NCBI GenBank assembly: GCA_004293145.1
Contig: RDYJ01000012.1
Span: 1 to 46,482, forward strand
Source: Nostocales cyanobacterium
Lineage (GTDB): Bacteria; Cyanobacteriota; Cyanobacteriia; Cyanobacteriales; Nostocaceae
Length of the DNA stretch: 46,482 nt
Reading direction: 5' to 3'
The position numbers and the translations under genes are program-made. Shown piece after piece: positions 31,954-40,976 of the stretch (its first letter is position 1; the number at the start of each line of letters is the position of its first letter). The notes under the pieces are model-generated. The model was not told the DNA's origin, ran no database searches, and saw nothing but the letters and a program-made list of their open reading frames with translations.

Positions 31954-32703
31954 TTATTTATTAGTAGGTAGTGGTTGACCAAATTCAATGATGGGAATAG
32001 TCGTAATTTGATTGGCATAGTTTTGGAAATCAGGAAGATTGGCGGAAGAATTAGGGACTGTAATCAGATTAGAATTTTGTGAAGAATTGGAAGAATTGGG
32101 TGGAAGAATAATCAAGTTAGATAGTGGAGCAGGATTTTGAGAATTAAGGGGTGGTACAATCACAAAAGGCTGTTGGTTAAGGGGTAAATTAGTGACTGGT
32201 GGTGGGAGAGTCATTAAAGGGGGGCGGGGGGACACCTGACTAGTGGGAGGAGTGCTATTATGGGAGAATATGGGATGTAATACCCAGCGCGTGGGGTTTT
32301 TTGGGGAAAGGGGCTGGAGTTTTACTTGGTTGGCATCGACAAAAGTTCCTGGTTTTAAGTCGATGACGATGCGAGTGATGTTAGGGCTAAATTGGGAAAC
32401 GCGAATTTTTTGGATTGTGCCAGTGTAGTTTTTTTGGGTGTCAACATTGCCTAATTGGGTGTTAGGCAAATCTACGACTAAACGCGGGGGTTGAGCAAGG
32501 TAGAAATACTCAGGTTTTGTGGCTATGGAAAGGGTGATTTCTAGTTGCTGTGACTTGGGGTTAAACTGCCATTTATTAAGTGTTGCATCTGGTGCGGCGA
32601 TACTAACTTTAGTATTGAGAGTAATTGCTGCACATAAGCTAAATAAGCTAATTCTAAACAGATTTGAGTGGGAAAATTTCTGGGTCTTGAGTTGCTTGTT
32701 CAT
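31954..32703 (-). CDS. AMIN domain-containing exported protein
   Basis: YFLAQPPRLVVDLPNTQLGNVDTQKNYTGTIQKIRVSQFSPNITRIVIDLKPG, then a Pro/Asn/Ser-rich tail. Confidence 0.82.
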   Translation of the reverse strand: MNKQLKTQKFSHSNLFRISLFSLCAAITLNTKVSIAAPDATLNKWQFNPKSQQLEITLSIATKPEYFYLAQPPRLVVDLPNTQLGNVDTQKNYTGTIQKIRVSQFSPNITRIVIDLKPGTFVDANQVKLQPLSPKNPTRWVLHPIFSHNSTPPTSQVSPRPPLMTLPPPVTNLPLNQQPFVIVPPLNSQNPAPLSNLIILPPNSSNSSQNSNLITVPNSSANLPDFQNYANQITTIPIIEFGQPLPTNK

Positions 32704-32706
32704 GTT

Positions 32707-33216
32707 TTAATGGCTTTCTGATTTGGGAGTTGTTTTTTGATTTGTTTCGGGTAAAGCGGTAAATTTTATAGTTGTGGGAATGTTTTTGATGTTTAGTTGG
32801 CCAGAAATATTATCTTGATGAAGTAGGGACATTTGAATTGTAATTGGTTGAATTTGACTATTCTGGGGAGCAAGAATTTGACATAAAATTGAACTATCAA
32901 TGTTTCCCGATAATTCTAGTTGTTGATTTTGCAAAATACCTGTGAGAGCAAGCTGGATTTTTGTATCTGCATTAGCGGTGACTGGTAATAAAGAGGCGTT
33001 GAGGTAAATACCAGATTGTTGAATATTTAAAATTTGTGTGTTGGCTTTTTCACAGTTTGGTAAGTTTTTGGCTAGGGTAAGACGATAGCGGTTGTGAATG
33101 AGGGGAGTAGAGCGAAGCTGATTTTCACCATAGACGGTGACAGTTTTGAATAAGATGAGAACTGATGCGATCGCTATGCCAGAAATTGCTAAAGATTTAA
33201 ACTTGAAGTTGTTCAT
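32707..33216 (-). CDS. Hypothetical exported/anchored protein
   Basis: Intact ORF with N-terminal hydrophobic segment; ends 3 nt before the AMIN gene on the same strand. Confidence 0.6.
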   Translation of the reverse strand: MNNFKFKSLAISGIAIASVLILFKTVTVYGENQLRSTPLIHNRYRLTLAKNLPNCEKANTQILNIQQSGIYLNASLLPVTANADTKIQLALTGILQNQQLELSGNIDSSILCQILAPQNSQIQPITIQMSLLHQDNISGQLNIKNIPTTIKFTALPETNQKTTPKSESH

Positions 33217-33225
33217 GATTGGTAA

Positions 33226-35421
33226 TTACGAATTATGAATTATTTCATGGTTGTGAACTTCGGGTAGCAGGGAACTGAGATGGGAGGTAACTTGACTATA
33301 ACGACGGGTGATCAGTAATGAAGAACGGCATTTAATGGCTAGTTCATCTGTGTATCGTCCTAAAGTTTGCCTTTCAATACCCCAAACGCGACTAGTTCCG
33401 GCGATGGTTAAGTCCACATTTTCTGAAGCTGTAACTACGGCTTGGATGGGTTCTGGAGAAGTAATGGTTTTGATGTCTATGCGATCGCGTACACTTGCGG
33501 GTAATTGTGAAACCATCCCGTGCAGTTCATAACTCAATTCATCTTGGTTTTGACTTGCTGTTAAGACTTGTAAAATCTGCAACATACAAGTATCACGGTT
33601 GATGAGCAGCCTGAGGGCAAGTATGAGAGCTAAATCATCATGGATATTTGTAGAGTAGGGAACTAGCAAACTTTCTAAGCGATCGCCTCCTTTATCTACA
33701 AATACAGCCACATCTACTGGTGCGGTGGTGAGAATTTGTCCAACTCTTCCACCCAAGCGATTATTACTAAAGGCTGGACGATGCCAACCCACAAGAATTA
33801 GGTCTGGTTGTTCAATTTGGGCGATCTGGGCTGTTTCTCTGGCGACATTGCTAGATATGCGAACGATAGGATGTATGTAAGATCCTGTAATTGGCGGTTC
33901 TAAGGTATCAATTAATTCTTCTAGTTGTTGACGACGCTCGGCAATTAATCGGTTAGCTTCTGTGGGGGTACTTTCAAAACCGTAGTTTTCTTCTAATTCA
34001 ATTAAGCTGAGAGGATTGATCACAGCAGGTTGTCGATAGTTGAGAGCTATAGCTACTGCTAACTGCACTAATCCTTTTTGAGTGCTGGGGTTAGCGACAG
34101 GGACTAAAATGCGGTAGGAGGTAACGAAAGATTCAATATTTTCTATCACCTCTGGATCTGTTTCCTGTTCTGGTTCTGTTTCTACGACATCTAACTTGAT
34201 TAAGCGTTTGGGATATGTCCATTCTAGTAATGGTGATGTCATGAATGTTGTCACCAAGGCCATAACTACTAGCATGGTAAATAGTAAAGGTGAAATTACG
34301 CCTAACTCTAAACCAATATTTAAAACAATTAATTCTGTTAACCCGCGAGTATTCATTAACCAACCGAGTGCGAATGCCTCGCGTTTGTTAATGCCACTGA
34401 GACGGGCTGCCACATAAGTACCAATATACTTACCTGCGATCGCTACTCCTAAAACCAATGCACATATTAGCCATAATTCAGGGCGGTTGAGTAAACCAAT
34501 TTGTGTCCTTAAACCGCTGTAGGCAAAAAACACAGGGAGCAGAAATATGAGAACAAAATCTTCGGTTTTGACTGCTATTTCTCTGACTAATTCGGCATTT
34601 TTGGGCATGACTGCGCCTAATAAAAATGCGCCAAAAATTAGGTGAATGCCGATAAATTCAGTAATGAGGGCAGAAGCAACAACTCCCATATAAATTAAAG
34701 CTAAAACAAATTGGCTCAATCTTCCAGTGCGGTGATAATGGGTACTGAGGCTTTTGAGAAACCAACGCCCGATGGAGAACATAAAAGCCATATATACAAG
34801 GCTGGCAAAAATCGTGAGGATAGCTTTTTGATCGATGCTCCCATTCCGAGCGACGGCGATTGCTACTGCTAAAATGCACCAGGCTGTCACATCATCAACG
34901 GCGGCACAAGTTAAAGCTAATGTCCCTAAACGTGTTCCCTGTAAATTATTTTCAGTGATGATTCTGGCCAATACAGGAAAGGCTGTAATTGACATTGCTG
35001 CGCCTAAAAATAAGGCAAAGGCGGTAAAAGAGACGGTAGCATTAGAAACTAGAGGATAAAGCAGTAAAGATAAAATTGCGGCTAGGGAAAAAGGTACAAT
35101 AATGCTGATATTTGAAATCAGAATTGCTGCTTGTAAGTTACCGCTGAGATATTTTGGATTTAGCTCTAAACCAATCAAAAACATGAAAAATATTAGTCCT
35201 ACCTGAGATAAAACATTCAGGAAAGGAATAGTTTCTGGTGGAAACAGTGTAGCTGCTGCATGGGGGGCAATTAAACCAAATAATGATGGTCCTAACATGA
35301 TACCAGCGACAATCTCACCAATTACCAATGGTTGCTTAATTGACCGAAATCCTAATCCTACTAGGCGTGATATTCCAATCACAATCAGCACTTCAACCAG
35401 GACTAAAATAACTGTATGCAT
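33226..35421 (-). CDS. CPA2-type cation:proton antiporter with C-terminal universal-stress-like region
   Basis: PLVIGEIVAGIMLGPSLFGLI, AMSITAFPVLARII, CAAVDDVTAWCILA, NTRGLTELIVLNIGLELGVIS; C-terminal YRILVPVANPSTQKG. Confidence 0.93.
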   Translation of the reverse strand: MHTVILVLVEVLIVIGISRLVGLGFRSIKQPLVIGEIVAGIMLGPSLFGLIAPHAAATLFPPETIPFLNVLSQVGLIFFMFLIGLELNPKYLSGNLQAAILISNISIIVPFSLAAILSLLLYPLVSNATVSFTAFALFLGAAMSITAFPVLARIITENNLQGTRLGTLALTCAAVDDVTAWCILAVAIAVARNGSIDQKAILTIFASLVYMAFMFSIGRWFLKSLSTHYHRTGRLSQFVLALIYMGVVASALITEFIGIHLIFGAFLLGAVMPKNAELVREIAVKTEDFVLIFLLPVFFAYSGLRTQIGLLNRPELWLICALVLGVAIAGKYIGTYVAARLSGINKREAFALGWLMNTRGLTELIVLNIGLELGVISPLLFTMLVVMALVTTFMTSPLLEWTYPKRLIKLDVVETEPEQETDPEVIENIESFVTSYRILVPVANPSTQKGLVQLAVAIALNYRQPAVINPLSLIELEENYGFESTPTEANRLIAERRQQLEELIDTLEPPITGSYIHPIVRISSNVARETAQIAQIEQPDLILVGWHRPAFSNNRLGGRVGQILTTAPVDVAVFVDKGGDRLESLLVPYSTNIHDDLALILALRLLINRDTCMLQILQVLTASQNQDELSYELHGMVSQLPASVRDRIDIKTITSPEPIQAVVTASENVDLTIAGTSRVWGIERQTLGRYTDELAIKCRSSLLITRRYSQVTSHLSSLLPEVHNHEIIHNS

Positions 35422-36228
35422 AGTTTCCTCTCTACAGGCTATCTGGTTTCCCTAAGATATTTCTTTAAATGATGTCAAAATGTCAACCTTGTTAAACACA
35501 ATACAGATGTATTCTATTTATTTTTGATGTTAATTATTGTTAATGACAAAAAGATCACAGCTATCAGCCCTGACTCAAAGGAGCATCTGTAAGTAAAACG
35601 GTGTGAATATTTATCATCCGATTGTGAATTTTAGATTGTGAATTTTAGATTGACACCACGGATAAATCCGAGGGCTTGTAGCATCAAGGCATTATTTGTC
35701 ATGAGCAGGAGGTAAGAGAAGAGTTTCTAAACTTTGTTAATCTTTTTTACATAGGTATTATTGTGCTGACTACTGATATGGCCAAGCAAAATTATTAATC
35801 ATTCATAAACAATAATATCTCTGAAGTATGGAAAATTTGCGAATTTTTGGCTAATTTTCGGTGGCGATAGTATTAATAAATCTGCTAACAAATAGGAGTC
35901 CTATATATAGGAATAATATTTGATTTTGAATAGATTACATCCAGACTTATCCTCTTTTTTCTCTATTCTCAGCCGCAAAGAATAAAGATGGCTTTGCCAC
36001 GTAAGCTATCACAAATCAAATCGGATTGGTATGGGTAGAAATAATTGTCGGTAAAATACCAACAGAGAAACTCTCTTAGTCAAGGTCTTGTAGCTGCTGT
36101 CTACTGTTTTCCGCCTTTTGCACTGAATACGCTGGTTTTATGTAAATATGTAGTTAAATTTTGTTAAGATTGAAGACGGCGTTAGCTCTTCCTCCCCAAA
36201 TCCTTATCCCCTACCTGAGACAGACTTC

Positions 36229-37923
36229 ATGCTGCGACTAGAACATATCAGTAAAATTTATCCTACAGGCGAAGTTCTTAAAGATATCAACTGGGAAGTG
36301 AAACCAGGCGATCGCATCGGCTTAGTCGGCGTTAACGGTGCAGGAAAGTCCACCCAGCTGAAAATCATCTCTGGGGAAATGGAACCCACTTCAGGGGAAA
36401 TTATCCGCCCTGCCAGCCTACACATAGCATATCTTAACCAAGAGTTTGAGGTTGATCCCACCCGGACAGTTAATGAAGAGTTTTGGACAGTATTTAAAGA
36501 AGCTAATGCAGTACAATTAGCTTTGGCGCAGGTGCATCGAGATATGGAAACAGCTACGCCAGAGGAACTAGATGAACTGATTCATCAGATGGATCGCTGG
36601 CAACGCCAATTTGAAGCTTTGGATGGCTACAGCTTAGATACCCGCATCGGTAAAATTTTACCAGAAATGGGATTTCAGGTAGAAGATGGCGATCGCCTGG
36701 TGAGTGCCTTTTCTGGTGGTTGGCAAATGCGGATGAGTTTAGGTAAAATCCTGTTGCAAAAGCCAGATTTGTTACTACTGGATGAACCGACAAACCATTT
36801 AGACTTAGAAACCATTGAATGGTTAGAAAATTACCTCAAAGGTTTAGTCACTCCAATGGTGATAGTTTCCCATGACCGGGAATTTCTAGACAGACTATGT
36901 ACCCAAATTGTGGAAACTGAACGTGGTGTTTCTACAACTTATCTCGGTAATTACTCAACTTACCTGCAACAAAAAGCTGAAAGTCAATCAGCACAACTGA
37001 ACGCTTATGAACGTCAACAAAAAGAATTAGAAAAACAACAAGCATTTGTAGACAAATTCCGCGCCAGCGCAACCCGCAGTACCCAAGCAAAAAGCCGGGA
37101 AAAACAACTAGATAAAATTGAACGCATCGAAGCACCTATAGCCGGTGTGAGAACTCTACATTTCCGTTTTCCTCCCGCACCTCGCAGCGGCAGAGAAGTA
37201 GTAGAAATTAAAGAATTAACTCATGTTTATGGGGATAAAATTCTGTTCTTAGGCGCTAATCTGCTGATTGAAAGAGGCGATAGAATTGCTTTCTTGGGTC
37301 CCAATGGTGCTGGTAAATCTACACTGTTAAAAATCATTATGGGTGCAGAACCACCCACCGAAGGAACTGTGAAGCTAGGTGATCACAATGTGATTCCTGG
37401 TTACTTTGAGCAGAACCAAGCGGAAGCATTAGATTTGAATAAAACCGTCATGGAAACAATTCATGATGAAGTTCCCGACTGGACAAACGAAGAAGTCCGC
37501 ACATTGTTGGGAAGATTTTTATTCACTGGTGACACCGTATTTAAGAAAGTTGGGGCGTTAAGCGGAGGAGAAAAAGCCCGTTTAGCATTGGCAAAAATGC
37601 TGTTACGTCCAGCGAATTTAATTATTCTGGATGAGCCTACCAACCACTTAGATATTCCTGCTAAGGAAATGATGGAAGAAGCCTTACAGAACTATGACGG
37701 TACAGCGATTGTAGTTTCCCATGACCGTTATTTTATCTCCCAGGTAGCTAACAAAATCGTGGAAATTCGTGATGGTGAATTCCGGGTTTATTTAGGAGAT
37801 TACCATTACTATCTCAACAAAATTGCAGAAGAGAAAGAACAAGCTAAGTTAGCCGCAATAGAGGCAGAAAAAGCGGCTAAGAAAGCAGCTAAAGCAGCGA
37901 AAGCTGGGGCTAAGAGAAAATAA
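36229..37923 (+). CDS. ABC-F family ATP-binding protein
   Basis: Two nucleotide-binding domains: GVNGAGKST, FSGGWQMRMSLGKILLQKPDLLLLDEPTNHLDLETIEWLE; GPNGAGKST, LSGGEKARLALAKMLLRPANLIILDEPTNHLDI; no TM segments. Confidence 0.96.
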   Translation: MLRLEHISKIYPTGEVLKDINWEVKPGDRIGLVGVNGAGKSTQLKIISGEMEPTSGEIIRPASLHIAYLNQEFEVDPTRTVNEEFWTVFKEANAVQLALAQVHRDMETATPEELDELIHQMDRWQRQFEALDGYSLDTRIGKILPEMGFQVEDGDRLVSAFSGGWQMRMSLGKILLQKPDLLLLDEPTNHLDLETIEWLENYLKGLVTPMVIVSHDREFLDRLCTQIVETERGVSTTYLGNYSTYLQQKAESQSAQLNAYERQQKELEKQQAFVDKFRASATRSTQAKSREKQLDKIERIEAPIAGVRTLHFRFPPAPRSGREVVEIKELTHVYGDKILFLGANLLIERGDRIAFLGPNGAGKSTLLKIIMGAEPPTEGTVKLGDHNVIPGYFEQNQAEALDLNKTVMETIHDEVPDWTNEEVRTLLGRFLFTGDTVFKKVGALSGGEKARLALAKMLLRPANLIILDEPTNHLDIPAKEMMEEALQNYDGTAIVVSHDRYFISQVANKIVEIRDGEFRVYLGDYHYYLNKIAEEKEQAKLAAIEAEKAAKKAAKAAKAGAKRK

Positions 37924-37956
37924 AATATTGAGTTTGGATAACTCATATAGAAGTTC

Positions 37957-37990
37957 AGATCCCTAATTTCTTGAAGAAGTTAGGGATTTG
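37957..37990. terminator. Hairpin 3' of the ABC-F gene
   Basis: agatccctaatttcttgaagaagttagggatttg: arms atccctaattctt-like/aagttagggat. Confidence 0.6.
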
Positions 37991-38081
37991 TTCCGGCTAT
38001 AGTTATAGAATTTTTATCTGATACTTACTGAAGGTGGAAAATATTCTGTTAAACGAATATATCCACCAGGAACAGGTTATA

Positions 38082-38399
38082 TTAATAAATTAAACTGTCC
38101 AAACCTTTTTGACGGACTAAATGTAGTAATTTAAGAGCCGCGCCTGTAGGTCTTTTTTGCCCAATTTCCCATTTTTGAACAGTTGATGAACTGATGTTTA
38201 AAATAGCAGCAAACACAGATTGGCTGACATTAAATGATTCACGAAGTTGCTTAATTTGTTGAGGTTCTAGCGGTTCAATTGGAGGTAAACACAAGCTATC
38301 AAATTCGCGTAACGTAACTTGACTCATTACACCAGCCTTGTATAGTCCTATAGCAGTTTCGTGAACAGCCTCAAGAATTGCTGACTTCTTCTTCCTCAT
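38082..38399 (-). CDS. XRE-family HTH antitoxin
   Basis: IKQLRESFNVSQSVFAAILNISSSTVQKWEIGQKRPTGAALKLLHLV helix-turn-helix; overlaps the upstream toxin ORF by 29 nt. Confidence 0.88.
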   Translation of the reverse strand: MRKKKSAILEAVHETAIGLYKAGVMSQVTLREFDSLCLPPIEPLEPQQIKQLRESFNVSQSVFAAILNISSSTVQKWEIGQKRPTGAALKLLHLVRQKGLDSLIY

Positions 38400-38766
38400 T
38401 ACAGATTACCTCTATTAATTCATCTTTCAATTTTGCTGTTTCAATAGCCTCTGCTGTTAAAGACAGTAGTTCTGATGACAGTTTTTTCAAGGCTTCTTTT
38501 TCATCCTGATCAATATTGCTGCGCTCGTTTTTTGGAAACCCAAACACAAAAAACCAGCTATCTTCCTTGTTAGTAGCAACCAATGTACGGAAACCAGCCC
38601 TCTTGCCTTTTCCAGAACGAGCGATGCGTTTTTTAAATAGTCCACCTCCTAGATCCGCATCGTAAAGACCTGCTGCCATTTCTGCAACAGCATTACAGAG
38701 ACTAGAATCATTTAACTTCTGATCTTTTGCCCAACGGTTAAACCATCGGGTTTTGTAGATTGCCAT
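38371..38766 (-). CDS. RelE/HigB-like type II toxin
   Basis: FNRWAKDQKLNDSSLCNAVAEMAAGLYDADLGGGLFKKRIARSGKGKRAGFRTLVATNKEDSWFFVFGFPKNERSNI, followed by the HTH antitoxin. Confidence 0.85.
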   Translation of the reverse strand: MAIYKTRWFNRWAKDQKLNDSSLCNAVAEMAAGLYDADLGGGLFKKRIARSGKGKRAGFRTLVATNKEDSWFFVFGFPKNERSNIDQDEKEALKKLSSELLSLTAEAIETAKLKDELIEVICNEEEEVSNS

Positions 38767-38785
38767 ATTAGTTTCCTTTAACTAA

Positions 38786-38814
38786 AGTATAGCACTTGGT
38801 GCTATAATAGGCAA
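38786..38814 (-). promoter_or_regulatory. Predicted TA promoter with operator palindrome
   Basis: Perfect inverted repeat TATAGCAC-TTG-GTGCTATA (38788-38806). Minus strand: TTGCCT (38814-38809), 17-nt spacer, TATACT (38791-38786), 19 nt before the toxin ATG. Plus-strand TATAAT at 38803-38808 overlaps the other arm. Confidence 0.7.
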
Positions 38815-38915
38815 TTATTAAAAATGTGTTTGAAAGTGCGTATAATATATCTAATGTTATAATCAATCCTCAGTCACCACAAAAACAATCCAAGAGCCAA
38901 TTTATTTGTAAACAG

Positions 38916-40019
38916 ATGTTATCTAAACTAAGAGTTCAACACTACAAAAGCCTTTTTGATACAGAAATTGATTTAGAGCCATTGACTGTATTCATCGGTC
39001 CTAATGCTTCTGGAAAATCGAATATTTGTGAAGCTTTGGCTGTATTGTCTGATTTTCTGAAAAGACTTATGGATAATATTAATCAAGAAATAGTTTCTTT
39101 TTTTTCAGAATCATTAAAAACAGTAAGCAAAAATCAGCAAAGTCTTGAATCTAAATTCTGGCATGGAAATACAGATTTTATTTTATTAGAGGTTAGCGCA
39201 CTGACTGAAAATACTCATCCTTTTTTAGATATATCAGTTCATCTTGATTATCCTCAAAGGACAGTTAAGATAGGAAACAATGGCAGAAATCGTACACAAC
39301 CATTCACAAATGGACTCAGAAGTTTGCTAGTAGAGAATAAATATTCAGATTCTCCAGTTAATAAAGCTTTAAAAAAAGTCAGTATCTATGATTTTTCTCC
39401 AGGTGATATTTCTAGACAAACTTCAACAACTCCAATAATGAAGAGAACTGGAGAAGGAATAGCTTATGCTTTGCTGGATATTTTATTAGCTAATCGTGAA
39501 GGTTTTGATGAATTAGAAGCAAGATTAACAAAACTTGTTCCTAATATTAAAAAAGTCGTTTTACCTCGTGGTGAGAATAATACATTTTCCCTAGAATTGG
39601 TTGATAGATATTCAGAACATCATATTCCTGCTGCTGATATATCAGATGGAACATTAAGAATTCTGGCTTTTCTAACTGCACTCTATCAAGAAAACACGCC
39701 TAGTATTATTTGCTTTGAAGAAATAGAAAATGGTGTGCATCCTTGGTTACTGCACAAAATGATGGAGTTGCTAAAAATTGTTTCCACCGAAGGAATAACT
39801 GGAAAACCTGTGCAAGTTTTAATTACAACTCATTCTCCTGTGTTGTTAAATTATGTTGAACCATATCAAGTCCGTGCAGTTGAATTAGACAAAGAAGGTA
39901 AAACTCAAGTTCATAAATTACCTATAGATTCTGTCCGCTTTCAAAAAGCTTTAGAAGCTTATGATGGGGCTTTAGGTGAACTTTGGTTTACAAATGTGTT
40001 TGGAGGAAATCCAGAATGA
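38916..40019 (+). CDS. OLD/AAA_21-like ATPase
   Basis: VFIGPNASGKSN (Walker A), ISDGTLRILAFLTAL (signature-like), SIICFEEIENGVHP (Walker B), VLITTHSPVLLNYV. Track start 38826; MLSKLRVQHYKSLFDTEIDLEPL at 38916 preferred. Confidence 0.88.
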   Translation: MLSKLRVQHYKSLFDTEIDLEPLTVFIGPNASGKSNICEALAVLSDFLKRLMDNINQEIVSFFSESLKTVSKNQQSLESKFWHGNTDFILLEVSALTENTHPFLDISVHLDYPQRTVKIGNNGRNRTQPFTNGLRSLLVENKYSDSPVNKALKKVSIYDFSPGDISRQTSTTPIMKRTGEGIAYALLDILLANREGFDELEARLTKLVPNIKKVVLPRGENNTFSLELVDRYSEHHIPAADISDGTLRILAFLTALYQENTPSIICFEEIENGVHPWLLHKMMELLKIVSTEGITGKPVQVLITTHSPVLLNYVEPYQVRAVELDKEGKTQVHKLPIDSVRFQKALEAYDGALGELWFTNVFGGNPE

Positions 40020-40765
40020 GTCGTCGGATTCGGATTGGTCTAATTGCTGAAGGGGAAGCGGAATTAGGTGCAAGTATTCCTTATATTAAACCAGAAGATG
40101 GTGGAAAAGTAATTGCAAGAGAAAATGAAGGCGGACTGCATACTTTAATTAGACGAGAACTCGAAAATGCTGGATTTCCTGATTGTGATTTTGTCCAAAG
40201 ACATCCGTAAATTAAAGAAAGTCAAAAACTTACTTTACGGACTGGACATTCTATTTTAGATCCAAAATATCTAGCCCAAATTGTTATTTTATGGAAACCC
40301 GAAGAGGTAGATATGATCCTCATTGTGGTTGATGCAGATGATAATATAAATCAAAGGAAAATTGATTTAGAACGGGCTGTAAATAAAATTCGTGATAATC
40401 ATTTAGATATTAACGAGCAACCAATTAGCGATCGCAGTGCTGGAGGTTTAGCAATTAGAAATTTCGAGACGTGGTTAATAGCTGATACCCAAACTGTTTC
40501 GACTATATTAGGTGTAGAATTGCCACCTCTGGAAAATTTAGAGGATTTAAACAATACAAAGAATATTTTGGAGAATGGAATCTCAGAATCAAAGTATTTG
40601 TCCGAAGACATTGGCAATCAACGTCCGCTACAAATTCGCTATAACTTAGCTTTTCAGATTGATTTAGAGAGCATTAAAACTGGCTGTCCTGGCGGATATG
40701 CTGCTTTTGTAAAAGATTTACTGGTAGCGACAAAAGCCGTTATACCCATTCTTGATACAAATTGA
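40016..40765 (+). pseudogene. TOPRIM-like DUF4276-type protein interrupted by an in-frame TAA (40208-40210)
   Basis: ATG 40016 overlaps the ATPase stop (ATGA). MSRRIRIGLIAEGEAEL...DFVQRHP*IKESQKLTLRTGHSILDPKYLAQIVILWKPEEVDMILIVVDADDN continues in the same frame after the stop to TGA 40763-40765; E...DxD layout suggests TOPRIM. Confidence 0.78.
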
Positions 40766-40976
40766 AGATGGAGATTTGAGCGATCGCATAAAATCTGAGC
40801 AAGAAGCGATAAAATTAGTTTTTGGGATTTTTAGCTTGTTTGTTTACAGGGTTTAAGCACCCACTGCGCTAATAGTTAAGAAGGTTACTGACAAATTAAT
40901 CCGCAGAATTTAACTTACATCGGCGGTTAGGAATGGTATCATTCGGATATTACAAAAAGTAAAGGGCAATTTTACT

